64,000 nucleotides of DNA, from positions 124,001-188,000 of the forward strand of contig JAJIRX010000533.1 of NCBI GenBank assembly GCA_023853785.1. Direction: 5' to 3'. Below the pieces are notes generated by a model, which had not been told where the DNA came from, did no database searches, and worked only from the letters and a program-made list of their open reading frames with translations. Origin of the DNA: Psilocybe azurescens. Lineage: Eukaryota; Basidiomycota; Agaricomycetes; Agaricales; Agrocybaceae. Positions 1 to 10,938 of this stretch are shown here, piece by piece (within the stretch, counting starts at the first letter, position 1; each line of letters opens with the position of its first letter). Both the position numbers and the translations under genes were made by a program.

Positions 1-124
1 GCGGTCGGTACATCATCTTATAAAACTCAAGACATTGTCACTCATTTAAGCAATTTAGATTTCGTATCCTATCAGTTGGTCGGGTCAGTGCCATCCGATA
101 TCCTTGTCGCACCGCCAACTGAAG

Positions 125-1891
125 CGTCTGCCAGTCTGGTGTTGGAAAGTCGTCGCTGATTAACTGCATATTCGGTATCACTGAAGCGGTAGGGTCCTCA
201 TGTTGAACGAACAGTGCCAACTAATCATCATTGGTTATCTTCTGACATAGCATGTTGCGCACAACAAACCCGGAGAATCGGATATCGAGCAAGAGTTCAC
301 CTCACAAGAAAACAAATTCTTCGTTCTACACGATTCAAAGGGCTTCGAACCAGGCGACGTCGCCAACTTTAAGACCGTACATGACTTTATCGAGCGACGA
401 TCCCGATGGGAGTTGCCTCTGAAGGACCGCATCCATGGTGTGTGGTGCGTATATATTTCTTCGGTCCACCCACCGCTTCATTCACTGTTTTTAGGCTCTG
501 TACAGAAACGCCGACGGCTGGGGGCGCATTTTTGAGGCAGGAGACGAGAGGTTACTCAAACTTGCTCATAAAAACCAAAGTGAGGTCTTCACCTCTCCTT
601 TATTACCCTCCGCTTTAATCGATTGGTTATCCTAATCAGTTCCCATTGTGATTGTATTTACACAATATGACCGACTAGTCAGGACGAAGAGGGATGAGCT
701 GGAAGAAGAGGAAGAAGATTTGGATCAAAGCACTCTCGATACACGTAGTAAGGATGAAGCCCAGCGATCTTTTGAAGTCTGTGTGGAGTCTCTTCATCGC
801 ACAATGGATCGTCTCAAAATCCCGATGCCACATCATGTCAAAGTTTCGGGTATGTCCGTGCCGTTGTACTATAAATCCTGTCTTGACCCTCCCTAGTTCG
901 TCCAGGTTATCAGGAGGATGTCTCAGAACTAGTAACAGTTACTCGGGATATAGTCAAAGAACAGATCAAGGGCGATGCTTGGATCATGTGGGCAATAGCA
1001 CAGCGGGCAAGTCTCCCCCCTCAAAATTGAAGCTTGTATAACGTAGGTCCAATCCAGATGTTTGGATAATGATACTTATTTACCGCGGAAAAGCAAGGGG
1101 ATATGTTGTATGTGACTCGGATGTTAGTGTCGTCGCAGACCTCAACAGTGTCTTAGATTACAGACGTGTCCTTACTGGTACTGTGCCTGGATTCGGACAG
1201 ATGTTGCTCCGCAGCTGCCTCATTGAAGTCCATAAAGACATAATCACATGTTGGAATTTTAAGGGCGAGGTAAATCAACTTGGTCTTATATTCCTCCTAG
1301 TCTAAGTAAAGTTGTCAATGTAGGTTCTCAACACCGACGAATTCAAGCAACTGATGCTACATCTCATCCAAGATGTTCACACCAAACCCAATGTCTCCAC
1401 GTATGTGCTGAAACGTATCACTTGACGTATTTTGACGATTCCCTCAGTGCTCCGAAATTTGACATAATCTCTCAATTTGTGGGCCTCGTCACTGCTTCCT
1501 CCGCTCCTATTGCGCCTCCCGTCGCTATTCTAGGCTTGACTTATGCCTTTCTGGACTGGCTATCAAACGCCATTCTAGAGAACATGTAGGCTCCCCTACG
1601 CATCTATATGATCTGATACTTATTCTGCTTAGACCTGATGTTCAACGTCTCCTGATCGCCTACACTGTCGATCTTATAAGTGTTCTAAGAGAACTCTTTG
1701 ATCTTACGCTCAAACCAGCCTTGGCTCTGACGGCGACCTGGGAAGAGCTGCAAGAGGCATTTGAGACTTATGAGCGCTCGGCCTCACGTCAACGCGTCCA
1801 CAACTCCATTCGTGAGAAGGTGCAGGAGGGCAAACAAATTCTAACTGCAGACGGCCTTGACAGGGTGGTTCGTGTATTGGTGGAGGAGTAA
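125..1891 (+). CDS. G-domain P-loop GTPase (agaricomycete family), 5' end not resolved
   Basis: Predicted GTP-binding protein of a large fungal family of unknown role. The visible exons give a P-loop (SGVGKSSLIN, about 135-165), a G3-like DSKGFEPGD, and a G4-like VFTQYDRL after the intron ending at 639. The C-terminal half is helical with a hydrophobic stretch (VGLVTASSAPIAPPVAILGL) and ends at TAA 1889-1891. I place introns at 189-250, 445-494, 580-639, 851-896, about 1035-1139, 1270-1323, 1401-1447 and 1586-1632. The exon containing the P-loop opens after an acceptor near 124, and any earlier exons lie at or beyond the window edge. The frame is broken twice, in T5 at 529-533 (one base short) and C6 at 1015-1020 (one base extra); correcting both restores family-like sequence. 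Family assignment rests on motifs and remembered homologs, not a search. The intron at 1035-1139 is the least certain. Confidence 0.7.
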
Positions 1892-3179
1892 ATGGGAAGG
1901 GAGAAGTGGCAATGGTCAAAGTTTTACTCGGCTTCTACGTGTTTTTTTCTTGATTTTCTTCATGTTGTGCTTGTTGTGCTGCTCTCATGCCCTCTTCATT
2001 TGTCTCGTTTGTCGCTAAGCTTTATATAGAGTAGCGTCGATCTAGCGACGGTTCTACCTTGTTTAATATCTGATTAGTCGGTTGATGAAAGGGTTGAACA
2101 TCCAAATATTGACATCGCCTCCGCAAAGGTTACTTCCACCTGACCATATGGAGCCTGTGTATTGAGCAATATGGCCGACGTGAGAGCCTATTATTAAGGT
2201 ATGCGTGCTTTACCCTTCATTATGTCTCGACGGTTCTCTTATCAGATGTAAAATTGTGTTAGTGTACACACGGAAGTTCATCGACAACGTGCCGCTGGTC
2301 TACCAATGGCACAGACGGTAACCAACTCTGCAAGGAACCGGTGCGGGAGAATACACAAATTGCGGATAGATGAACAATAGGTCGAAGGGCGCGAACTGAG
2401 AAGAAGCTAGAGACAGGTTGGAAACGCATCATGGACCGCTTCTCCTCGGCGTAGAATTCTTTGTCTATCGAACTTCAACGCCAATATGAGCAAGCTGCAG
2501 TTTATCTCTGAATCTCACTCTGCATCATGACGCGCCACTAGGGATCCTTGCGCTGGGACGTTAGGAGATTCGACGAGGTTGATTCAAGAGCATACGTCCT
2601 TCTGTCTGTCAAATAATCCTTTTCTAAAGTTCCGAAAGAAACACTTTAGATGAGGCCATTTTCCTTTGGCGCCCAACGGCTGGCAGGGGAGGCACTCTAA
2701 TTAGTTGTGCTCCAACCTCTTATGGGAAGCGTGGGAAGGTAAAGTGATCATCCGACTTCCGACTTGCATTATCCCCGCGACGTTTCCGTTCTTTCTTGCT
2801 CCGTCTATCTTGTAAAATGCTATAACGATCAGCAATCTGGTGGTCCTTGTGATTTAAAGAATATTTAGGAACACTTTGGGAGAATAACTAGTGAGTAATC
2901 ATTACAGCTGCTTGAATATCATAATAGTTATGTTCGGACGAATGGCTGCTTAACTCTCGACTTGAATTACGTTTGGCTTATAGACACTCCATTAAAGTTA
3001 CACTCTTGTGGTCAAACTGACATATTTTTTTCTCTCCGAATGCTTTATATGAACCGCAATAGAAGTCGACCTTCAAGGATCAAATGTAAACCTTATCCGA
3101 ATGACTGCCTCCCTCGTATTGAAGGACATGATCTCAATACATATCTGTATAAAACCCCACGGAAAAACTTCGCCACCTC
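1892..3179. other. Intergenic, nothing recognised
   Basis: About 1.3 kb between the two GTPase genes. No conserved reading frame, repeat or RNA gene is visible. The right end must hold the promoter of the dynamin gene, and the left end the 3' UTR of the G-domain gene. Confidence 0.5.
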
Positions 3180-6173
3180 ATGTTCGACTCCTCCTCTGAA
3201 TCTAGCATGAGCATTTCAATGGACGACGATTTCAACTCCCCACCGACGGTTGTTACTCCTTCGGATGTGTCTACCCCGGAGGCGGCACTCTTTTCGCAGC
3301 GTGAAGGCAGCGTTGGTCTTGCCAATCCGCAGCTTAGCGGCTGCCGAAGAAGGATGCTTGATCTCGTCAACAAATTACACAGCACTGGGTGAACATATTC
3401 CACTCATTCTCATATTTCATTCATCGTACTGAAGGCGCGAACGAAGGGTTCAAGTTGATATCGACCTTCCGCAAATTGCTGTTATTGGGTCTCAGAGCGC
3501 TGGAAAGTCCTCACTCATAGAGTCGATTTCTGGAATCACCCTCCCTCGCGCAGCAGGTACTTGTACTCGGTACGTGGTGTGCATGGTATATGATTCGTTT
3601 ACTTACTGACAACCGTTAGTTGTCCGACAGAGTGCAGGTTATCTCGCAACGATACACCTTGGCAATGTATTGTCTCACTGAGGTTTATGACCGACCCCAG
3701 TGGCCAACCATTAGGCCAGGCACGCAGCGAAAGATTCGGGCCCATCATATACAACAAGGCTGAAGTCGAAGAGCGGATCCGCAGAGCACAACGCGCGATT
3801 CTCAATCCCACGAAGCTTGCGAAGTTCTTCCTGGAAGATGACCAGGACGAGGAACAATATACGTCTCAACTGAGTTTCTCGCTGAATGCCGTCACTTGGC
3901 AAATCAGTGGGCCAGATGTCGCAGATCTCTCATTCTGCGACCTTCCGGGTAGGTGCATTTGATTGCACAATACTTTTCCCCTGACGAATCATGTTAAAAT
4001 ACTTGTGTTTTTTCTAATAGGACTGATTGCCAGCGTCAGCAGCAGCCGTGGAAGCGGCAACGATATCGCCTTGGTTGAAAGCCTTGTAATAGGGTACATC
4101 AAGAAACCGAGCTGCATTATTCTCTTAACTGTCGCTTGTGAAAGTGCGACATTTGTTTTATTACATCGCTATTCACTGACTTACTCCCCTGACCTTCGTA
4201 GCTGATTTTGAGAACCAAGGCGCACACCGTCTGGCCAAGCATTACGACCCTGATGGAAAACGTACCATTGGTTTGTTACCTTTACCCACCCATAGTTTCT
4301 ATCTGTCGCTTACTCGCCATTTGTATCAGGTGTACTGACAAAGCCAGACCGCATTCCTCTAGGTGAAGAGTTGAATTGGCTTCCTTTTATTAGGAACGAA
4401 AAGGAACCTTTGGAAAATAACTGGTTTTGTGTCAAGCAGCCATCATCAAACGATTTAAAAGCCAACATCACATGGTCGCAAGCTCGGCAGATGGAGAACG
4501 ATTTTTTTCGTCTAAAGCACCTTGGTGTGAGCTGGAAGGGATTTACCAAAAATATCTCCGCACAGGAAACCTAGTGGAGAGACTGAGCAGCGTTTTATCC
4601 GATTTGATTTCTAAAAGGTATGCGCATATCCCCCTCATGTGCTCATGTTTTCCGGGCGTCACTTCAACTCATTATTTATTATTTCTTCATCTCGTAGAAT
4701 GCCCCAGATTCAAGATGAACCAGAACGGTCAATCATAGCAACTCGCGACCTGCTTGGGAAGCTTCCCCTGCTCCCTCCTCAAACCCGCGCAGTGAAATTT
4801 CGACACTTCTGCATAAATTTACGAATGACCTTATACGCCACGTCGAAGGTATTCCAGACGATCAGTCGGCGTTCAGTACAGCCGTCGGTTTAATTCGATC
4901 CATACATCCTGCCCAAGAGCGGTTCAGAAAGGAGATCCGCAAAACATCTCCAAACTTCAGGCCATTCAAACGTATCGACGCTGGAAACAAACATTTTCCT
5001 CGGGCTGTATTCCTCCGAGCCGAAGAAGGAGACGTTGAAAAAAGCGACGATAGCGACAGTGAGGACGATGAAGTATTTGGAGACCAAATAGGACGTGAAC
5101 GAAAAAGCCGGGCCAACGAAATCATCTACATTGACGATGTGTTGGACAGAGCTCAACGGTAAATTCCATCCTGCTTTTCCTTCCTATTTTCGTTGATATG
5201 ATCTTTTCTACAGGGCACGCACTCGCGAGTTGCCTGGTCACTATCCCTTTGTAGTCCAGAAAACTTTCATCGACAACATCATCAAGGAATGGCAGGCACC
5301 TGCTCAAGTTCTTTGCAAGACCGTTCATAGCGTCATCTCGGAGCATATCAAAGGTCTTATCAAGAAACATTTCAGCGAATTTGGACAGGGATACCTTGAA
5401 CAGCGTGTTAGGCAAGTGTTAAATAATAATTATCAGCCTTTCGTAGCCAATTTTGAGACTCACATTTTGACTGTTCTGTAGGACCATCATGCAGCAACAT
5501 CTGAAAAAGTGTCTCGAACGCGTAGAAGAGCGCATCGTCTGGCTTATGAAGCTTGAAGATCTCCCTTTTTCGTTGAACACCCATTACCTCGCCGATTATC
5601 GTGCTAAGTTTCTCTCCCACTATAAGAGTGTGCGCGAAAAATACGAGCAGCCAGATGTCATGAATGCCATTCATGAGTATAAAGTTCCTCTGACAGCATT
5701 CAGTTCCGCATCGAAGAACCTTCCTATCGCACAACCAACAGGTATTGCCAAAGCTTTAGCTGGTTTGGCCGAAGCTGGCTTGGCGGGAGTACAAGCCCAC
5801 GACTTAGCCAAACTACTTCCACCCGATCCTATGGAACCTGCGTTGAATATCATGGCAGACGTCAGAGCATATTTTCAAGGTATGGTGTGATATCTATCAT
5901 TAACTTACTAATTAACTCATCTTCTTAGTTGCATACAAGCGGTTTACGGACAATGTACCTCTCGCTATTGACCTTGACCTTGTTCGCGGCGTCAAGCAGG
6001 ATGTTCTCGTGGTGCTGTACACCAGCCTCGGGATCAATGGGCTGGATGGCCATCGCATCTGCAAGGAGCTGGCGCAGGAGAGTCCTCAAATTGCCGACAA
6101 AAGAGTAGACCTCCAAAAGAAGTTGGAAAGGCTGGAGGTTGCCAGCGGAGAGCTGCTCTCGCTTGGTGTATGA
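3180..6173 (+). CDS. Dynamin-like (Mx/Dnm-type) GTPase
   Basis: Large GTPase expected to self-assemble on membranes. It has an acidic/Ser-rich N-terminal 50 residues, then a dynamin GTPase domain with GSQSAGKSS (G1), TRCPT (G2), DLPG (G3) and TKPD (G4). The dynamin middle region follows, with the typical [12 protein letters not shown] block and an acidic insert (about 5040-5075), and a C-terminal GED. No PH or proline-rich domain is seen. Ten exons are supported by family-conserved joins: 3180-3388, 3447-3568, 3620-3948, 4021-4143, 4202-4270, 4330-4617, 4698-5158, 5214-5411, 5482-5879 and 5929-6173. The ninth exon is reached through a GC-AG intron. Two one-base losses break the frame, in T7 at 4502-4508 and C4 at 4765-4768; each is repaired by one extra base. 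Role could be mitochondrial or endosomal fission, or an Mx-like function; the sequence does not decide. It lies directly downstream of another GTPase gene. Confidence 0.9.
5412..5481 (+). other. GC-AG intron in the dynamin gene
   Basis: The donor reads AG|GCAAGT and the acceptor is TAG at 5479-5481. Splicing here joins QRVR to TIMQQHL in frame. No GT donor nearby keeps the frame. GCAAGT is the usual consensus of rare GC-AG introns. Confidence 0.75.
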
Positions 6174-6930
6174 GCTCTTTGCCTCTTCCATCGATTGTCA
6201 TTATACTGCCCCCAAAAAATTTTGCTACATGTTTTGTATTGATAACGCTGTTTACACATAAGATAATTCTGTTTCTTTTTGGTCTTTTGCGAGCGTTCGA
6301 TGCCAGTGGCAGAACATGCGCTGAAGTTGTCACAGTGCATGATGCTTGAAGCTTCGACTCAAAGGTGGCCCAAACTTTAACCCGGGGCCCCGGACAAAGT
6401 CAAATACCGATCCACGGGACGTACTGAAAACTTGTTCGCGTCTTGCAGGCCAGTCAGATGGCGTAGCTTTCATTGTAGGATCCGGGATTGAAGAGAGGAA
6501 TGATTTGGCGAATGTTAGAAGTGAAGTCAGTCGGCATTAGAGCGCTGCGGCGATCATGGCCTGATCCTCAAACTGTGAAAAATACGAAATGAGGACATTA
6601 CCAGGGCACGAACGGTGCAAAATGGTTACGTGCCCTACACTGCAACGTCTTTAAAAGATGATTAGTTTGTTGATGAGCTTCATGCTGTTTCATGCTATGT
6701 TTTTTTTTTCGGGAAAAACTACGGTCGAATTTGCTCTCGCAGCTACAAGGACATGGATTCAAATATAGAGTCAAAGAAGATAGAGAAGAATAATCCAATT
6801 GGTGGAAAAAGAGAAGACAGTTCCGAATAAATTCGCTAGAAATACCATTGTGGCTGACAGAATGGAAGTATTGAGTGTCATTGGGGAACTCGATGATCGC
6901 ATGGAGAAGCAGTATGGTCGCAGAATACCC
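6174..6930. other. Intergenic, nothing recognised
   Basis: About 750 bp between the dynamin stop and the pyrimidine tract upstream of the DUF3472 gene. Only short frames without family character are present. Confidence 0.5.
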
Positions 6931-6968
6931 TTTCTCCCCCTTTCTCCCCCTCTCTCCTTTGCTATAAG
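6931..6968 (+). promoter_or_regulatory. CT-rich promoter tract with TATA-like element
   Basis: A perfect tandem 10-mer (TTTCTCCCCC twice, 6931-6950) continues into CTCTCCTTT and then CTATAAGTA. CT tracts followed by a TATA-like box are common just upstream of well-expressed fungal genes. The box is about 25 nt from the first ATG (6990) and about 65 nt from the second (7029), which slightly favours the second ATG as start. Confidence 0.5.
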
Positions 6969-6989
6969 TATGCCTGGTCGTTGTTGTTA

Positions 6990-8210
6990 ATGAGTCAAGT
7001 TACAAGCATCAGCGGCGCTTCTACTACCATGTCAACAAAAACAGTAGCTTTTGCAGGCAACGCCTTCATCACAACCGCTTCTGCAGGAGCCAGCGAGGTC
7101 ATCAACGACAATGGCCTGGCCAACTGGAATAATGCGAGCACCATCACCAGCGCGTACTTCCGCATGGCCTCCGCAGGTTCAGTCACAATCGGGCTGAACG
7201 CGTACCTCGCAGGCAGCAACAACAGCACCGTCAAAGTCACCGTCAACGGGACCGCGTTCACCGTCCAACTCGCTGGGACGACTCCCAAGACCTATGCTGT
7301 CGGTACCGTCAATGTGGCAGCCCAAGGATATGTGAAGGTCGACCTGCAGGGAGTCACCAAGGACGGAGCATACTTTGGCTATGTGTCCGGCTTGAGCGTG
7401 ACCACGGCCTCTGCAATCAACTTCGCCAACGACCCCGCGAATTACTACTGGTCGCGCCGCGGCCCGTCGGTGCACATGACGTACACCGTGCCCGCCAGCA
7501 GCGAGTATTTCTACAACGAAGTGACCGTTCCAGTGGGGCAGGATGCCGTTGGCTCGTACTTCATGGTTGCGGGCTTCGACGGTGGATACTCCGGTATTCA
7601 GGTCAAAGAAAACCAGCGCTGGGTTATCTTCTCGGTCTGGGACGCAGATAATGGCCAGAAGACAACGCTCGTGAGCAAGGGGGCCGGAGTCGTTGACAAT
7701 AGCTTTGGCGGTGAGGGCACCGGAGGCCAGGCGTATCTCGTGTTTAACTGGGTGGCCGGAAACACGTACAAGTTCATCACTCGCATCCGCCCCGACGGTG
7801 CAGGCAGCACTCTATATTCCGCGTGGTTCTTCGCGCCGGAATCGAACACCTGGCGCTACCTCGCCACCTGGAAGCGCCCGTCCACCACCGCCTACCAGTC
7901 TGGCACCTATTCGTTCCTGGAGAATTTCATCGACACCAAAGGCTATACCGGCCGTCGTGTGCTATTCGGTAATCAATGGGCGCGCAACGTCAACGGCACT
8001 TGGTCGGAACTCACTGCAGCTCGCTATACCGGCGACGCGACCGCGAGCAACGCACAGCGCATGGACTACGCTGGCGGCGTGGACAGCGGGCGGTTCTACC
8101 TCCGCAACGGCGGCTTCTTCGCCGACTATGTATCGCTCAACCAGAACTTTACTCGCGCAGCCACTGGTCAGAAGCCGACGGTCGATGTAGGCACTCTTCC
8201 AACCCAATGA
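6990..8210 (+). CDS. DUF5077/DUF3472-type protein, intronless, bacterial-like
   Basis: A single open frame of 406 codons with no intron, in a neighbourhood where most genes are split. The first ~130 residues form a beta-rich, Ala/Thr/Val-rich domain of DUF5077 type (TVAFAGNAF start, KVDLQGVTKDGAYFGYVSGL end). The rest matches DUF3472: the ANDPANYYWSRRGPSVHM block, aromatic-rich strands (FMVAGFDGGYSGIQV, RWVIFSVWDAD) and GRRVLFGNQW. These families are mostly known from secreted bacterial proteins and are presumed carbohydrate-associated; no activity is established that I can name. No signal peptide is seen from either ATG (6990 or 7029), unlike typical bacterial homologs. The gene appears more GC-rich than its flanks, with G/C at most third positions. 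Intronless structure plus family distribution suggest acquisition from bacteria, though the family also occurs in other fungi. Confidence 0.75.
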   Translation: MSQVTSISGASTTMSTKTVAFAGNAFITTASAGASEVINDNGLANWNNASTITSAYFRMASAGSVTIGLNAYLAGSNNSTVKVTVNGTAFTVQLAGTTPKTYAVGTVNVAAQGYVKVDLQGVTKDGAYFGYVSGLSVTTASAINFANDPANYYWSRRGPSVHMTYTVPASSEYFYNEVTVPVGQDAVGSYFMVAGFDGGYSGIQVKENQRWVIFSVWDADNGQKTTLVSKGAGVVDNSFGGEGTGGQAYLVFNWVAGNTYKFITRIRPDGAGSTLYSAWFFAPESNTWRYLATWKRPSTTAYQSGTYSFLENFIDTKGYTGRRVLFGNQWARNVNGTWSELTAARYTGDATASNAQRMDYAGGVDSGRFYLRNGGFFADYVSLNQNFTRAATGQKPTVDVGTLPTQ

Positions 8211-8632
8211 AGCAGAGGAAAACAGGAGGACTGCTAGAGGTTGGCGAGGAAGGTATGCATTGCTCTCACCAGACTTCGTCGGATAACTTATCCCATCCCC
8301 ATGGCCAGTACAGGATCGATGAGAATGTCATTGGGCTAGTCGAAAATATGGCAGGAAAAATATAGCAATTTGTGACTTTGCGGAATAGAATGAGATATCT
8401 GCCCCGGAATGTTACTGGTATGAGTGAAATACGCTGCAAGAGTGAGACAGGAGGACTTGAGGACAACTTGAGCTTGAGGAGGACATACAAGAGGGTTGCA
8501 AGAGGGCCTTTTGGGGGCCTTGGCAAAGCTTTGAGTTTACGCGCATGTCGCGTTTCGTCACAATCCACATGCTTGACGTAACTCTGTAATTGAACAGTAA
8601 TTGAATGCGTCCGATTCTTGCAGATGTGCAGA
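8211..8632. other. Intergenic, nothing recognised
   Basis: About 420 bp between the DUF3472 stop and the DUF2828 relic. The frames present here match neither neighbour, and no vWA-like sequence completing the relic is seen. Confidence 0.45.
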
Positions 8633-9482
8633 TCATGAGTTGACGTCACATAGACGAGTTGGAACGTAGTTCGTGCACGCGTAGCCTTTAGGCTGCTGCA
8701 GGGTATTGCTCTCGTCAGGCAATCTCACGTCTTTCGTCAGCTGGTCGCCGAAAAGCCTCACAACTGCGATGCAGAGAGGCCCATACTTTGGATCCATGAG
8801 CTGGTTCGTGAGCCGGTGGTGGTTCTCTAATTGTTTGACTTTGGGCAGAATCGCCGCTTCCGCCTTCTGTTTGTCATTGTGGAGTCTCGCAGCTGCGTGA
8901 TTCGGGAGCTCCGGCTTTGACGTTAGTCTCCGTGTCGGTCGTCTCCTTGTCGTTTTTTTTTTTTCTGCTGCCGTAGATTTTAGGGCATCGTGGAGCATGC
9001 AAAAACTGAGATTTTTCGGTGTTGCTGACTTCGTCGACGATAGCGAGGGCTAGAATGTTCAAGAGATCTTTCCAATAACCATGGCTGCTACTTTCTTCTC
9101 TAACTCGCATACTGGCGTGGTTAAGAGACGTAGGTTGGATATTGCAGTCCTAATTTCTTGGGTGATGATCGTAAAGTCACCCAAAAGCACTGAACTAAGA
9201 TGTTAAAAGTCACTTCAAGAATTATGTGAAGATGAATATTTACCAATAGAATGTCTCCTTTTCGCCTTTGCTATTATGAATATTCCGCAGATTCCAAATG
9301 ATACGAAGAGTCAAGGCCGAGTCCTCGATCCAAGAATTTGAAAGGGTTTGCTCGAGTTCCTGCCCAAATGTATATCGGTTAATACCAGTGAAGGCATCCA
9401 AAGTTGGAGAAAGGGTTGAGTTATATGTCGGGGCGTCATTTGCAGTAAAAGCTTGATGTGCAGTTGCTTTTAACGCGTCCAT
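8633..9482 (-). pseudogene. Truncated, decayed DUF2828 (Ro60/TROVE-like) gene
   Basis: Read from 9482 leftwards, the first exon is clearly DUF2828-like: STLSPTLDAFTGINRYTFG, SNSWIEDSALTLRIIWNLRN and KGEKETFYW. After an intron (about 9183-9242) the conserved sequence continues but is damaged. An AFGWLY-like motif carries a TGA, a second stop follows HPRN, TAISNLRLLTTPVCE is in a shifted frame, and HGYWKDLLNILALA and KYGPLCIAVVRLFGDQL sit in two further frames. An A12 run (8953-8964 on +) falls at one break. Full-length family members are about 700-800 residues with a C-terminal vWA-like region. Here only the N-terminal part remains before a stop at 8633. Stops plus missing C-terminus make a pseudogene more likely than sequencing error alone. 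Confidence 0.75.
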
Positions 9483-10293
9483 TATCGGGTTACTGGCAGC
9501 TGGCTGGTGGTCAACGATCTTGATGACTTTTTCGGACGTTGCTGGGACAAGAATGTCGACAAATTCTTGTCATACAGCTCAGAGGTCTTCGGAAGGGTGA
9601 CAGGACGTGAGGACACATTGGTATAACGCTTAGTTTGAGAGCTAAAGACGAAGCCAACTCTCGAAAGACTAATAATTTCAAAGGGTCATTCGAATACACA
9701 AACGAAATACAAAATCCTTTAACGCACCGTGGGGTCCGAATCCTCCCCAGATTCCGCATGACAGGCCCGTGGGACCCGGCCCCAGCACTAATTGCAACTT
9801 CGTCGATTTGTAGTTCAGCATACTATGCTAAATGATCCTCTGGCAGAGTGTGTTGTCCTGATTCCTCTCAAAGGACCGTGTTAGACTGAGGTGCAGTTAA
9901 GAGCCCATAGTGTCGGATATATCGTTGTGGTCTACGTTGAGGCTGGCGCTGAGGTTTGGGCGTTCGACGTTAGCGTTGAGATCTGAGGTAATGTCTTAGG
10001 TTCCACATTTCAAGACAATGACGCACTAATATTTGCTCATAGCACGTGACGCATCTGGCCATGTACACAAATTATACATTGCAAAGTCTTTACACGATTC
10101 AATACTCGAGTTTTTTTAACTCCCAAACAGTGAAGAAGAGAGCAGAATGTAAAAATGCACGAAAGATCATTGAAAGTAGCGGGAATAGTGGGCAGGGTCC
10201 TATGAAATTTACTCAAATGCCACACGCCCACCGAATGGAAGATGCAGGTATGGTGTTCCCTAAAATAAGTAAATAAATAAGCTTGTGTTGAAA
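9483..10293. other. Intergenic, nothing firm
   Basis: About 810 bp upstream of the DUF2828 relic and downstream of the Cys-rich gene. A short minus-strand stretch near 9900-9990 is open and protein-like, but I could not attach it to either neighbour. Confidence 0.4.
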
Positions 10294-10938
10294 TCACTCC
10301 GTCACCGGCGCCACGACTGCAGGGGTGTTTAAGTTGATACGAGGCTTCGATGGTTGACTAGGAGGACCGGAATCTGGACGACTATTTTGAATGATGTTTC
10401 CCTGTGGAATTTCTTCTTGGTATGTTGCATCTCGAAGATGGGCATGTCTCGCTTCGTGAGCAGTAATTCTATCCGGAGCCTGTGTCCGGTAAGACCTTGA
10501 ACCTAGATGATTTGCTGATGATTCAGCAACTCCTCAGGTGGTAAATATCAGAGTGCACTTACGATCTTGTGGCGATCCATCGTTTCCCCGTGCCCCGCCC
10601 ACGGCAATCGGCTGCGAATGCCCTGCTGGCTGCGCATTCGTAAAGAGGTCCATTTCGTACAATCGACCATCACGCTCGACACTTGCGGCGAATTCTTCAT
10701 CGTCATCGTTTTGTTTGCGCTTTGGACAGCAGGGCCCTGATGAAGTCATTGTAAGCGTTAAGGTTGGCATAAGACGCACAATCGAGCAACTTACAAAAGA
10801 GACATCCTCTCCCACAAATAGCTGCGTCGGGCCATGCCAAAAATTAGAAGATTTCTAACGGTCAGAGTACTGACAGCACTTACCGAAGCATGCACAGCAG
10901 AGGACGCAAATTCCACAACAGTCGGCAGCATCTGCCAT
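10294..10938 (-). CDS. Small protein with a Cys-rich N-terminus
   Basis: Four exons on the minus strand give about 160 residues. The first exon (10938 to about 10884) encodes MADAADCCGICVLCCACF. The second adds ICGRGCLF, and the third starts with PCCPKRK and continues acidic (NDDDEEFAASVERDGRLYEMD). The last exon (from 10532) is polar, Pro/Ser-rich, and ends SKPRINLNTPAVVAPVTE before TGA at 10294-10296. All joins use GTAAGT-type donors and keep frame. I recall similar short agaricomycete proteins with a CC-rich N-terminus followed by an acidic segment, but no function is known to me. The cysteine cluster could be a palmitoylation anchor or metal site; that is inference. There is no signal peptide or obvious membrane helix. 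Confidence 0.65.

Noticed and set aside
7693..8190. Plus-strand open frame of 165 codons inside the DUF3472 gene
   Set aside because: Arg/Ser-rich shadow frame of a GC-rich coding region; the main frame has clear family motifs.
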